In this document: positions 50,501-61,773 of the stretch, one piece after another | Position numbering within the stretch: position 1 is the stretch's first letter | Layout of the letters: the number at the start of each line of letters is the position of its first letter | The notes under the pieces: generated by a model | What the model was told of the DNA's origin: nothing | The model's database searches: none | Seen by the model: only the letters and a program-made list of their open reading frames with translations | Translations under genes and position numbers: made by a program | Source of the DNA: Neoscytalidium dimidiatum | Taxonomy: Eukaryota; Ascomycota; Dothideomycetes; Botryosphaeriales; Botryosphaeriaceae | NCBI GenBank assembly: GCA_037367355.1 | Contig: CM074701.1 | Span: forward strand, 2,480,001 to 2,544,000 | Direction: 5' to 3' | DNA length: 64,000 bases

Positions 50501-52131
50501 CCGTCACGAGAGGTTGCAGCAAGCTTGTTTCAACCATTAGTGTCTATCACGGATCAGTCCAACAGCATGCACTTACGTCCGCACACGGGTCATGACATGG
50601 GTCTGTCGAAATACGACAAACGGTTGAATACTTTTGGCTCGACTGGATCATCAAACGGTCCTTGGAGCAGCGATATTATGGGCAGCGGTCCGACGACCCC
50701 CTATTCTACAGGAAATACCCCGCCGCCTACCTTTTCCCGCTCAAGTACCTTCCGCTCCGCTTCCAGTGCCCATGCAAGCATTGCTTCGTCCCCAGAGCGC
50801 AGCAAGCGGAGTAGCACGCCGTTCAGTAATGCCTTGACTTCCTTTTCCCGACCTTTCCAAACCGCAAACAATTCTCCACCAGTTCACCATCAACGCGCAC
50901 GCACTTTTGACGGAGACCTCTCCACTTCTGCACCGGAGAAGAGTAGCGTGACCTGGGGACCAAATACTGTATACGGAGGCGCTTCTACCGGGTCTAATGC
51001 ATCATCATCGCACCGGTCAAATAGCCACAAACGCAGTCGTACAGCTGCCCAGGCATCCACTGAGCAGGATCAGCGACGATTCGTCTCTTTTGACAGCATC
51101 GACGAGGGTGGTGTTGATGATCCGGATTTCGACGATGATGATGACTTCTATCCAAACTTTGAAGACGATAAGACAGATATCGTCCCCATTGAACGGAATC
51201 CGGGCGGCAACGTCGTTCACGTAACGCTGAAGAATCAGGACCAGTTCGATGACGACGGTCATCTGTCAGTGCCTCTGCTGGACCAAGAGCGCGCATGGAT
51301 GTACGCCGCATATCGCGCAAGCTACGCCAACAACGAGCTCGCCGGCTGGGGCCTGCAAGTGAAGCGCAGCGAGGTGCTCAAATACAACGGTCTGACCAGT
51401 TACTGGAGCAAAGACGAGATCGGCGACATGCACGAGGATGATCTAGCCGTTGGCCGCAGCCAGGAAAGCATCGGCGCCAGAGTGCGTTTGCATCCCTCTC
51501 CTTCCTCCCACACGACACCAAAGTCGCCGCTAACCACACCCCTCAGTCCTCTACCATCACCCCGGACGACCTCATCCTCTGCCACGTCCCATTCCCCCCT
51601 TCTTCCAATCCCCCAACCACTTCCACCACCGCCCGCAGCTCCGCAACCCATACCCGTGCGCACACCCCCGACCCGCACAACCTCCTCGCCGCCGCCACCA
51701 CTGCCAACCACAACAGCAATCACCTCAACCCACACGTCTCTTTCTCTTCCCACCACTACTACAGCAACAGCAACCACCAGCCCCTCGCTCACCACCCCTC
51801 CACCAACCTGTACGCCACCCAACCAACCCCAACTCCCCTCCCCACACGCCCCCCATCCACGAAAAGCAACTCTCCGCCGAACGAGAAGGCGGCGTCGATC
51901 GACGACGACGAAGGCTCGGGTATGGGAGTATTGCCCGGGTTCAGTGCAGCAGCAGGTAGGGACGGGGGGACTATCTGGCGCACGCGCACGTGCATGGTGT
52001 GCTGGCTTGCGCTCGACGGACTGTACCGCACATGCGCGGAGTGTGGGCACGCGGTGCATGCGGAGTGTGGCGGGTCGTTGCTTGAGGAAGGGGAGGAGGG
52101 TGGGGCGTGTGTGTATTGCGGTGGTGGTTGA
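47564..52131 (+). CDS. MTC5: WDR59 / Sea3 (Mtc5) subunit of the SEA/GATOR2 complex
   Basis: Exons 47564-51481 and 51547-52131 encode 1,500 residues. WDR59/Sea3 is a scaffold of the SEA (GATOR2) complex on the vacuole membrane that relays amino-acid status to TORC1. N-terminal WD40 repeats cover about residues 60-340 (for example TLWEVADVQWSP, NQKALIWDL, DTFVHKWDLRTPDKPVFSY, HDRFLCIWDERKG, LDGSIKFWDYTRE). An RWD domain follows near 505-610 (VEIPRRTATVTLNGPWGENE, FMRISIRFPPDYP, LDSEIKALAEVYKNRKRG). A conserved middle part contains LAENYEVFGEAAEVCSHNAA and YGYSELADIWNLIGLIL. The C-terminal RING-like zinc domain has CMVC, CAEC, HAVHAEC and CVYC. The 65-bp intron (51482-51546) begins GTGCGT, has a GCTAAC branch site and ends CTCAG. 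Removing it brings the RING into frame. The start is the only ATG upstream of the repeats. Confidence 0.93.
51482..51546 (+). other. frame-switching intron of the WDR59 gene
   Basis: The 65-bp intron has GTGCGT, GCTAAC and CTCAG signals. Spliced, the message continues through a His/Asn/Pro-rich linker into the RING. If retained, the unspliced frame stays open to 52204 and encodes a Pro/Thr/Arg-rich tail with no zinc ligands arranged as a RING. Confidence 0.85.
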
Positions 52132-53378
52132 GGGCGGTAGAATTGTGGAGCGGCGGTCAGGAGGTGATGATATTCGATGTGGTGGTGTTGATGTAGTCTT
52201 GTAACTGCACTAAAGTGTGGATGTGATACCCTGTTCGTTCACTTCTTGGCTGAAACCTTTTTCTTTATTAAAAAAAAAAAAACTACATCTTGGATAGTTT
52301 GTCTAGATAGTTGGACAGATTGAGAGCGAGAAATGAATTCCCGATAAATATCGCGATTCCATATCTAGCACTATTCCCTGCCTGGCGAATTTTTTTTTTT
52401 CTCACTGCATAGGCACGCTGAGCTGTTCACGCCTGAAGTATAGAACACCAGGCTTTTAATATGAACAAGTATTTCATGCATCGGAAAATTCCAGTGATAG
52501 GTCGAATGAGCTACAGCATGGAATTGGCGTTTTCAAAAAGGCTTGTTCGTTCTCTCTTTTTCGACGGAAAGCATGAGCTTAGGAATTTCATGTGTAGGTG
52601 TGTAGATCAAGAACGAGCTTTCTTTTTTGCTAGGACGGTCATGGTTATAGTTGGTGGCAACTCCGAAAAGATCCACAAGCTTTGTCAGCCTGAAGCCGAA
52701 GCGTGCTCAAGAGACTTAGCAACACGCCCACTTGGCTCGAGAATCTAGGCTACTGATTTTAAATGCATGAACAGCCTTTAAAAAGCAAAGCTCATTAAGT
52801 AATCACCCGAGCTGCTAGTGAGGTGGGCAGTGCGGCAAAGTCATTGAGTCACACCACAATTATCGCCACGAAAGCCTCCGGGCGTTGCATAGCAGCACTA
52901 GGCAGCAGAGAGGTGGACAAGGATGAAACACGCAACAAGCGTCAAATTTACTAGCCATGCGGTACGCAAGAAAAGCCAACGCGCAAAAGCAAAGCCGGTG
53001 GGGAAGCAGGTTGCGCCATTCATATGCTCTTTCCTTCCAGAATTGAAAAGTCCGGGAAGCGTCATCTCATCAGTGTCTTCAAGCGGGCAGTCTCAGATAT
53101 CGTCATCCAAGGACCATTTACGCTCTCGATAACGAGAATATGCCGTTGGTCCTCCCTTCTGATCCAGAGTCATATGCGCGATATTGTCGTTTGATTGTCG
53201 GAAGAGAAGAAAATCCCATTTGAATTCGAAGAGCAGATCGTGCAGTTCCAGCCCGTTCGTTTGAATCTTTTTAGTTTCGTAAACCGCAAGAAAAACTAGA
53301 CCCTTCCCTTTCAGAGCTCCTCCATTATCCCAGAAGTCGCCCTTTCATGTCGCCATCGCGAGTTGTCGGTCGGATTAT
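52132..53378. other. convergent intergenic region
   Basis: About 1.25 kb between the 3' ends of the WDR59 and eS30 genes. A and T homopolymer runs occur near 52268-52281 and 52390-52400. Short plus-strand frames (52461-52748, 52923-53132) show no recognisable domain. Confidence 0.5.
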
Positions 53379-53789
53379 TTACGAAGTGGGGTTGGGGTTC
53401 ATCTGAAGTTTGTGTGAGCGTCGGAGCCACTGGCAGAGTTCGCAAGGTGGCAAAACTCACCTTCCTCTTGCCGCCGGTCATGGTGACGTTGACGAAGCGG
53501 CGAGTGTACTTTATCCTCTTAAGGGCGCGGCCCTTGGGGGTCTTCTTCTTCTCCTGGGGCTCGACCTGTTGCGTGCAGTTCCCATCAGCAATCCGTTGTT
53601 CCATATGTCCTTCCACCAGGCCAACTCCAAGGTTTCCGAAAAAAGCCACTGGGTGGCAACTCCTTTTCTTCGTCCTCCAGCCTCGTTTCTGCCAATTTCC
53701 CATCTCGGAATATTCTGGGTTTATCGTACCTTGGGGGTCTGAGACTTGACCTTTCCGGCACGAGCGAGAGAGCCGTGAACCTTACCCAT
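53379..53789 (-). CDS. RPS30: 40S ribosomal protein S30 (eS30)
   Basis: Exons 53789-53730, 53565-53461 and 53402-53379 encode 62 residues, the normal fungal length. The protein belongs to the small subunit and carries no N-terminal ubiquitin-like domain, unlike the animal FAU precursor. The sequence is MGKVHGSLARAGKVKSQTPK, then VEPQEKKKTPKGRALKRIKY, TRRFVNVTMTGGKRK and the 7-residue last exon MNPNPTS. Introns of 164 bp (53566-53729) and 58 bp (53403-53460) lie between codons with GTACGA and GTGAGT donors and CAG acceptors. The last coding exon is only 24 nt including the stop. Confidence 0.96.
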
Positions 53790-54488
53790 GTTGGCGGTTG
53801 TTTGGTGTTGCTAACGGCGTCGGGTTGTCTGCGAAGGAAACGCGTGGCGAGTCAGCTGTTGCCGTTCTGAAGGCGTTCGAGGAGCGAGCGGGCGTGTGTG
53901 GCGATGCCGCAGCGGTGCGGCAGGACGACAGCGACACGGAGACGATGCGACGAGCGAACTTACAGATGACGGGTTGGCGATGTCGTCGGTGGGTAGTGTC
54001 GTCGTTGGCGGGCGTGAGGACGAAATTGGCGCTGTGGATGAGGAGCGCTCGCTTACTCGGCAAAACAGCGGTGCTACGCCCAATCTGGCATATCGGTGAG
54101 TCGGAGAACCACGCCGCTTCGCACAAGGCGTAAGCAGGTTTCTCCGCTGTTAAGCTCATCGGAAAATAGAATTACAAGAGGAAGAGCGCCCTTGACATAC
54201 GAGCACCTTGGTGGCTGTCACGTCTGCTGCGAGATCTTTGCGATGCTGCTCCGGTGCGGACATCCTCTCGCCATGTCGACGCCGGCTGGCCGCGGGGAAT
54301 CAGGTGCTCTTTCCGTTTTAATCAATCTTAGCTCCGTCATCGCCCGTTATCTGATCTCGATCACATCACCGATCATGCGCGAGCTCCCTCCGGCCCATAC
54401 CTGCCTCTAACGCACCACATACCTCCTGCGCTTTACCGCTCTCCCTCTGCATAACTATTGCTAGCTGAGTTTCTAGTATTTGCTCACA
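53790..54488. other. divergent promoter region eS30 / CREG-like gene
   Basis: About 0.7 kb. Open frames on both strands (53798-54133 plus, 54159-53782 minus) overlap each other and have no recognisable domain. The last 100 bp before the CREG-like start are pyrimidine-rich. Confidence 0.5.
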
Positions 54489-54690
54489 ATGCATCTTACC
54501 CACGCCCTCGCTGCTGTCCTAGCTACCGGTCTTACCACCGCGTCGCTGGTACCCCCGCCGCAGCACATCTTCTCGAACCCAGCTGAAGACGATGGCACCA
54601 CCTACCGCATCCCGACCGTCCACGAGTCCGCCGTGATGGCACGCCGAATCCTGCACCTGAACGGGCTTGGCACGCTGTCGACCATCTTCC

Positions 54691-54728
<38 letters not shown>

Positions 54729-55274
54729 GGAGCCTCGACGCAGGAGAACCGCCCCTCGGACGTGGCGGGCACGCCGATCGGCCTGGTCGACTACATCGCG
54801 GACTGCGAGCACGCGACGGGCAACCCGACCCTCCTGGCCATCGACATCGCGACGAGCTTCAAGAACGTCGCGTCCGGCTCCAACATCTCGCTCGGCCTCA
54901 ACTGGGTGCCGCCCAAGGGCCGGGTGCGCAGCCCCGCCAGCCTGCCGCGCTTCTCGCTGCAGGGCTACCTCGAGGACCTGGGCGCCGAGGACCTCGTCAA
55001 GCACGCCATCCCCGCCTGCTTCGCAAAGTACCACCCGGACTCGGTGGCCTGGTACCCCGGCAGCCCCATCCACTCGAGCCATTGGGTCAGGTTCGTCGTG
55101 CAGGAGGTGTACTGGATCGGCGGGTTCGGCGACAGGGCGTACATCGGTTGGATCCCGGTCGAGGAGTGGAGGAACGTCACAAGGCAGGAGGTGCGGGACT
55201 GCGTGCTCCCCGGTGAGGAGAAGAGGGGTGGATGGAGGGAGTGGCTTGGTTTTGGGAGCAGCTGGGAGCTTTGA
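54489..55274 (+). CDS. secreted CREG-like beta-barrel protein
   Basis: A single exon of 261 residues. A signal peptide is likely at residues 1-19 (MHLTHALAAVLATGLTTASL). The body is a CREG-like domain of the FMN-binding split-barrel (pyridoxamine oxidase) fold. Hallmarks are IPTVHESAVMARRILHLNGL, GTLSTIF, GLVDYIADCE, NPTLLAIDIATSFKNVASGS, RFSLQGYLEDL, KYHPDSVAWYPGSPIHSSHW and EVYWIGGFGDRAYIGWIPVE. Eleven tandem AGC codons insert a Ser tract between the first strands. CREG proteins are secreted or lysosomal glycoproteins without proven enzyme activity; asparagines in NIS and NVT could be glycosylated. The fungal role is unknown. The start was chosen as the first ATG, which gives a good signal sequence. 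GC is high in this gene and opposite-strand frames stay open, but only this frame matches a family. Confidence 0.92.
54693..54725 (+). repeat. (AGC)11 coding microsatellite
   Basis: Eleven perfect AGC units code for the poly-Ser tract of the CREG-like protein. Confidence 0.95.
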
Positions 55275-56968
55275 GGGGCTCCTAGTGTCAAGTTGGTTGA
55301 ACCTTTGAAGCACGAATGAGCTACGACGGATGATGATGATATTGTCATAGTAGTGGAGCTATCCGATGGAGCGTAGGTGCAGGTGTTGTCGTTCATTTTG
55401 CCGTGGAGAATGGAGTTGGATCGTTCTTTTGAAATCAAGGCGGATTTCACAGGAGTTTCTCATGCAGGACATTTTGGATTGATCTTTTCATCACATATAA
55501 AACACATGTCGTCTGTTCATAGAGCCGTTCCCTTGAATGATCCTTTTGCGGAGCCGAAAGGGAGGGGGAAATTGCAAAGCTGAGGTACTAGTAATGAAAC
55601 TCGAAGTTGCTACTCATCTCATTCAGGCATCGGTATCCCCATATTGCACTGAACAAGAAATTTTATTAGTGAAATCCAGCAAATTATTTATGTTTTCCTT
55701 CCCTAAGGGGCTGTCCCGGTGGTATTACATTTGATACAATTCTAGACAGCGCGACCAACATACCTCATGATGCTCAAGCGCCAGGCCGATCAGCCATGCT
55801 TCTCGCAAATCCTCCCAGCAACCAACTCACCCATCCCCCAACCCCACCAATGACCCCCTCTGGCCAACACTGAGCCCAGTATCTCTGTACCACCGAACCC
55901 GTATTCACCAATCGGACCCGCTGCCGACATCCCTTCAGCCACCACCCACGCCAATTCCGCCATCTCTGTCGCAACTCCCGAAACACTTTCCACCTCCTTC
56001 TTTCCCAGCCCCCAGTCGACTGGGGGGTGTGCGGCATGTCTTACCGTTCCGACAGATCGCATGAACACGTAACGCGCGGCATGCGCGAATAGCCTTCGGT
56101 TTCCGCGTCCGAGCTGCCGTTCCCAGCGCCACGGGACGGAAAAAGAAAGGTGAGAGCCAGATCTCGGACGGATCTCGATGCCCCAGAGTGGAGGAAGCAT
56201 TGATCAGGATCAGGTGAGGAAATGAACGGGATTCGAATGGCCATGCTTCTTGTTGTTCTCCGATATGCGCGGATCCACCAGGATGCGATGAATGAGGAAA
56301 AGAAGTTACAAAAGACGGATGATATTTCGAAGTGATCGGGTTCTCGGTGAGAACACTCGGTAGATGACGGCATTGAGTGTTTCATTCATTCGAAATATGG
56401 CTACCATACTCGTCTACAAGCTCAATGAAGAATCAGGTGGCTCATATGATATTATACCTCCTGATTAGTTGCAATTAGTAAGGTTGTGAACAGTCCAAAG
56501 GAGTTGCGGCATCATCTGGGGAGTCTGGGATATATTGGAGGTGCGGATGAGATCGTAGACAGTACGATCTTGTTGGACCTCTCCACTTTGTACAACGTCC
56601 GGCTGAAGGATGCTGGAACGTGTTCGGCGGCTTATTTTCCCGCGTGCACGCTACCTAGTTAGGCACGGAAACAAGCGCGTAGACGGATGGATCGAGGTAA
56701 GACGGGAAAGAGCGGAGCTGGGTAGAGGGGTTTTGCGTAGTTACTGCAACCAGATCGGTGGGAATAAATAAGCAACGAAGGATCTTAAGTCCCACTTGGG
56801 ATCGCTGGGACTGTACCGGGAGCAAGGCACATGCGTAAACGCGTGGTGGCATAATCATGCTCGGCGTACGTGTGCCGTATTGATGAGAGGGTGGCTGGTA
56901 GTGATAATGGGGACGGAAAGGGCAGCGAGAGAGCAACGGCCGGGGTGAAGTCAAGCAACGCACGAAGG

Positions 56969-57052
56969 AACAGAGATATCAACAGAGACACCAACAGAGA
57001 CACCAACAGAGACACCAACAGAGACACCAACAGAGACACCAACAGAGACAAA
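56969..57052 (+). repeat. 12-bp minisatellite, seven copies
   Basis: Five perfect AACAGAGACACC units at 56981-57040, flanked by one diverged unit on each side (AACAGAGATATC and AACAGAGACAAA). The unit length is a multiple of three, so all frames stay open. The plus strand would read NRDT repeats and the minus strand LLVS repeats. Confidence 0.95.
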
Positions 57053-58478
57053 ACAAGAAAGCAGAGCAATGATTCCCGTCAGTGCGGTTCGGCCCTGCAG
57101 ATCCGCCGCCGCCGCACATCCACCTGCCGGGTAAGTTCACCTGGCCTTGTGTCTCACCGTGCTTGGATTGTTTTCAATGTGGCGATGCGTGTTGAGACTG
57201 CATTGATGACGACGGGAACAGGGTACGAAAAGAAATTATTTGCAGGTCATGCGAGGGGTTGGGCGGCTTCGCTTGCACCCGATAGTTTGGATGTAGCGTC
57301 GTAGAGCTTGGAGGCTTCTTGGGAAAAGAAATAAGGGGGTGCATGGGTAGGTGAGCCAGGCCATAGTGGCGGCGATCGATAGTATTGCCATGTTAAAGGC
57401 ATCCGTGGTGAAGCGCGTGATAGTATCGAGGGCTAGCGAAAAAGAGCGGTGAAAGATGATGCTACTGGAGGTCAAACTTGAGACGAGCGATGGGCGTACC
57501 CGTATATTGCGGAGGTAGCGGATATGCGGGCGTGGGAGGCCGAGAACAGGTTTTGACTCGGCTGAGTTGCCGATGATGATGTGCAGGTCAGTGGCGATGA
57601 CAGTGGTGACGAAAACGGGGGAGCATGTTGTTGGCAGTATGACTTCATGCGCTGGCTCATTAGCCAATAACTTCGCTGCTATAGCTGATCAGCATAAGGC
57701 CTCGTGGTCGGTGTCAATGGGCGGAGGAAGGCGCGTGTTGGAGAAATGAGATGCTCAATGCTTCATGAAAGGGTAGTGACAACAATTCGAAGCAGCAGGG
57801 TAGTTCGTGGTCGTGGAATTGGCGACGGGAGCCGAATTCCCGGATTAGGAAAGCTACTAGAAACAATGCCAAACCGGGTTAATGCCAGCAGGAGCTTCGC
57901 GAGGCGAACGACGGGGGGGGGAAAAAAAAGAGAAACGAGACGTGTCTCGCGCCAGGGCTAGCTCTCCCTCTAAGCGACAGCCAGCAGCACGTTTCGAATG
58001 CTTGGCCGGCTGCCAAACTCTGGTCAACGGTCCGTCATCAGTGTCTTGTCGTCGTCGTCCACCCCGTCCAGGAGGCCACCTAGCGCGCGCTTCCGCTGCG
58101 TCGCCGCCAATTTACGCAAGACGCCAGTGCACCGACGTGCGGTTAGCGGAGATCAAACAGCGTAGCGCAGCAGCTAGAGCAGGCAAGTCCGCGTTCGCCC
58201 AATGCTCCGAAAGCTAAAAGAGCCGCACGAGAGCAAGCCCTGGTTAACTCCGCGGACCAACATTGACCCTGACTCTCGCGTGCCGGAGCAGTCCGCTTTG
58301 GAGCATGGTGGTGATGGTGATGGACACGCCCCGTGGCTGGGTAGAAGCAAAGTCTGGCCCAAGCAAGGGAGATCACGCGGGAGATGTGCTCGAAAAAGGA
58401 AAGACGGATGTGCGAGAGACCCGACGCGGGCGGGAAGAGGGCAGATCTGGCACATCATCGATGTGTTCTTTTTGGCCA

Positions 58479-58510
58479 TGTGCTGCTGCTGCGGCGGCGG
58501 CGGCGGCGGT
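58479..58510 (+). repeat. (TGC)n-(GGC)n compound microsatellite
   Basis: Four TGC units run into about eight CGG/GGC units in GC-rich gene-free DNA. Confidence 0.85.
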
Positions 58511-59290
58511 GGACGGCGCGACCAGCTGGCGTCGCGCGGAGCGCCGGGAGAAGGGCGCAGCCGAATGGAGCTGGTGGCCAGCAGCTCCTGCGACAGCTCG
58601 CGTCCGCAGCCTGCTGGAGCTTGCCGTGCGGGAGAGGGTGTGTTGGTTTTGGTTCGCGAGGAGGAGCAGCAGCTTCTCCGTGCCTGGTGCCTGCCTGCCC
58701 GCCCGCCCGCCTGATGTCGTCCATCCCGCCCCCACCACCGCCGCCGGTCAGAGGCAGATGCAGTCATTTCCGCCCGGGTTCCTGGGTGCAGACAGCCTGT
58801 CGTCGGGCCACGCAGGGCCTCGCAGGGCATCGAGCAGGGCCTGCAGACCAGGGGCGCGCTGGATGTGCTTCCACCGGCCTCACCGCCTCGGAGACGGGCG
58901 CCTCGTCAAGCGAGCAGGAACCTGGCAAGCGGGACGGCGGCGGCTCTGGCTGTGGGTTTCTGGGCCGGGCAGGCTGCGAGCTGGCGCGCATCGCGCGTCG
59001 CCGGGCGCCAATCTTGCCCGAGTCGTTCCCGAAGCCGCTTGCCGCCCGGCGCACTGCAGTGCCTGAGGCAGAGCGGGCACGAGGTAGATTTCAGGGGAGC
59101 AAATATTTGGTGGGCGGCGGAAGAATTGCACTGGCGCTGGCGCTGGTGCTGGTAGCGGCGGCGGCGGGCGGTCCTGGGATACGTGTCGATGTTTTTGGCC
59201 GAGCGTGCGCCTCCGCCTTGCTCGCCGAACCGGCCCAGGGTCCAGTCGTGGAAGCAGCGCATCAGAGACGCGGCGGCGAGCCTTTCTTTC

Positions 59291-59363
59291 TTTTTTTTTT
59301 TTTTTCTTTCGGCGGGCGTGGGCATGGGCATTGACATTGACATGGGCGTGGGCGTGGACGTGG
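59291..59363 (+). repeat. poly-T tract followed by GGGCRT hexamer repeats
   Basis: About fifteen T, then imperfect GGGCGT, GGGCAT and GACATT hexamers. Not associated with a supported gene. Confidence 0.75.
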
Positions 59364-60398
59364 GTGCTGCTGGTGCTGGCGCTGGCGCGTAGCGGAGCGA
59401 CGAAGAGTGGGGAGGCGCCGCTGCAGGCCGGTGATCGTGCAAATCACCGCCAGCGAATCCCCTGCGCTCCCGCGCCGCTCGCGGCGGTGAAGAAGACAGA
59501 CGATGCAACCACAGCCCACCGCGTGCTGGCACCACTAGGCACAAATCCACCACTGCCTGCAGCTTCCCCAGATTAGTCCAATTCACTCCGAGCAATTAGG
59601 TAACACCAGAGAGATACGCGTGCCGGCACCATCAACTTGCCATTCCGAGCTCTACGGGGGTATGCGCGTGGCCTATACTACACAATAAACGATCGGTATA
59701 TGGTGGAACAACTGCGTGAAAGCTGCACGCCCTCGCCTGATGCCAAAAGCCAGAGCTTCCCTCCCCAGCAAACTGCGATGAGACCCGCCGCAGGCCTCTC
59801 TGCGAGCGGCGGGATCAACCGATGGGACCCGAGGGCACCGTCGATGAGGGGCGAGGAGAAAACAAGATGTGTGTGAAAGGGAATAGCTACAACGTCGACC
59901 GCTTCCCCATGGCAACGCCGGTCCGATGCAAATGAAGTCGAGAAAACAGAACGAAAGAGTTGAACAAATGAAAAGGCTGCCTCCGCTTGAACGCCTATGT
60001 CGAGATGAATTAAAACGCCGGGGGAATGATGCAAGTGGTATAAAGCGTGGATGAGGAAATCGCTCAGTCGAGCAGCTGCCGTGTCGAGTCCGGTGATCAT
60101 TACTGTCCTCGCTGCCATTGCCACCTCTGCCAGCCCGACACGGCTCCGGTGGTCTCGCGAGGGTTGAACTGGGGTATTCGCCCAACGCCGCTGTGATGGA
60201 GAAACTCCTGCAATGCCTCCGTGGCTTGACTCTTGGCCGTGACCAATGCCCCCCCCTGAAACACCTCTGTTCTATCCCTTTTTTCACTTTTCGCGCACGT
60301 TTCGTCGGTTATACGTCCGTTTCTGTACATTTTACAGCTTCTCATGGGCCGCGTCGAGTCCTGCCGCGCCGAGAATGAAGTCATCATCGCGATCATAA

Positions 60399-61773
60399 TC
60401 ATGATCCGTGCACCGAAGGGCCGGCGGTAGCGTGGCAGCCGCGCTCATGGCGCTTCATGTTGCTGCGGACGCTGAACGCCTTGCCACAGCCAGCGTGGGG
60501 GCACTTGAACGGCTTCTCGCCCGTGTGGCTGTGGCTGTGGATGCGCAGGCTGCTGGGGCGCGAGAAGGCCTTGTTGCAGGTCTGGCAGATGTAGCGGTCC
60601 TGGGACTGCGGGAAGGCGGCGGCGCTTGAGGCGCTGATGTAATGATGATGTTGCCACGGGTTGGGGTTGCCGGGCGCTGACACGGGGACCGACACCGGCA
60701 CCGGCGGCGGGGGGAAGTTGGAGGGCAGCGGGCGCTGGCCGTACATGCCGGGAGAGGTGTAGACCTGGTTCTCAGGGGAGTAGTACGAGCCAACGGAGGC
60801 GCCGCCAGGCGAGGATCCGTAGGGAGAAGCCGCGTATGGCGAGGTCGTGTAGGGAGAGGTGGCGGGCTGCGACGGCACCGAGGGACGCTGGCGCATGGGA
60901 GCAGTGGGGGGCATCTGCTGGCGCTGCTGATGCGGCTCCATGTTGTTCAGCGACTGGCCCAGATAGTAGGGCGTCTGCTGAGGGACAGACGACTGCGACG
61001 AGGTGGAGGGAGACTGGTTCCCGTCAATGACGGAGTCCGGCCGCATGGGAGGCGTGGGCGGCAAAGTCATTCTGGGGTGGCTCACGATCGTAGGGGCGAA
61101 AGCTTGCTGAGCCGGGTCGGGTCGGTGGTCTGGCGGCAGGACCGGCTGGTGCTGCGCCTGCTGGGGCGTCGGCTGCTGCTGCTGCTGCTGCTGCTGGGCC
61201 TGCTGCTGGGCCTGCTGTTGCGCCTGCTGTTGCGCTTGCTGCACCGTCTGCTGCTGCTGGCTCGGCGATGCTTGCTGCGACTGCGACCCTGGAGGAGCGT
61301 TAATTTCGCGGACTGGCTTGGACGTGGGCGGCGAAGCGGCCGGTGCTCTGGTCTCGCTCGCATGCGGGAAGACCGGATGCGGGCGGTGCAAAGCAGTGCA
61401 GCTACTCACCAGGCTCTTGACTGGGGCGCTCGCCGTCGGCGATGCCCAGCAGGCTCGAGATAGAGGGCAACGAGGGCTTGTTCGCCAGCTCTTCGACGGG
61501 CGGCGAGGGCGGCGACTGGGGCGCGCCGACGTAGTGCTGGGCGTGCTTGAAGTGTTGTTGCTGCTGCTGCTGCTGCGGGTGCGGCTGCTGCTGCTGTTGC
61601 TGTTGCTGCTGGTGGTGGTAGAGGTGGTGCGGGTAGGCGTGGGCGACGTCCTGCGGGTGGTGCTGGACGCGCTGGGCCTGGTAGAGGTGGTGCTGGTGTT
61701 GCTGGCGGTAGTACTCGTGCGCCTCTTGACGGCTGTCCCTCCCAGTGCCGTGGACCATAGTCGACAGCTGCAT
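60399..61773 (-). CDS. mtfA: MtfA-like C2H2 transcription factor, Gln-rich
   Basis: Exons 61773-61410 and 61345-60399 give 436 residues. The N-terminal part has His/Gln tracts and the short block KPSLPSISSLLGIADGE. Further poly-Gln, Pro/Ser-rich and Tyr-rich stretches follow. The C-terminus has two C2H2 fingers: YICQTCNKAFSRPSSLRIHS with HSH, then FKCPHAGCGKAFSVRSNMKR with HERGCH. This finger pair is, to my knowledge, the signature of the MtfA regulators that control secondary metabolism and development in Aspergillus, and of related yeast factors. The 64-bp intron (61346-61409) has a GTGAGT donor. The acceptor that keeps the frame is CCAGAG, one AG after the more obvious CCAG; the join is therefore less certain than the exons. 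The start is the first ATG; a second in-frame Met lies five codons later. Ortholog assignment rests on the fingers. Confidence 0.83.
61172..61260 (+). repeat. CTG/TTG repeats coding poly-Gln in mtfA
   Basis: An eight-unit CTG run (61172-61195) and imperfect CTG/TTG units after it encode glutamine-rich tracts on the minus strand. Confidence 0.9.
61555..61623 (+). repeat. CTG/TTG repeats coding poly-Gln in mtfA exon 1
   Basis: Two CTG/TTG runs separated by GCGGGTGCGG encode two glutamine tracts in the first exon. Confidence 0.9.

Larger units (their letters stand above)
55275..60398. other. gene-free region, 5.1 kb, with minisatellite
   Basis: No gene is supported. Open frames near 55774-56200 and 57236-57667 (minus) have no domain or clean splice signals. 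From about 57900 to 59600 the DNA is GC-rich, with overlapping frames on all strands and trinucleotide and hexanucleotide repeats, like 29-34 kb. The 3' untranslated region of the MtfA-like gene should end the stretch near 60300-60398. Confidence 0.4.

Noticed and set aside
54519..55313. 264-codon minus-strand ORF opposite the CREG-like gene
   Set aside because: It mirrors the conserved plus-strand frame and has an acidic/Arg low-complexity product; the plus-strand frame is clearly the CREG-like protein.
56215..56300. TTCGAATCC resembling a tRNA T-loop on the minus strand
   Set aside because: No matching A box or stems at tRNA distance.
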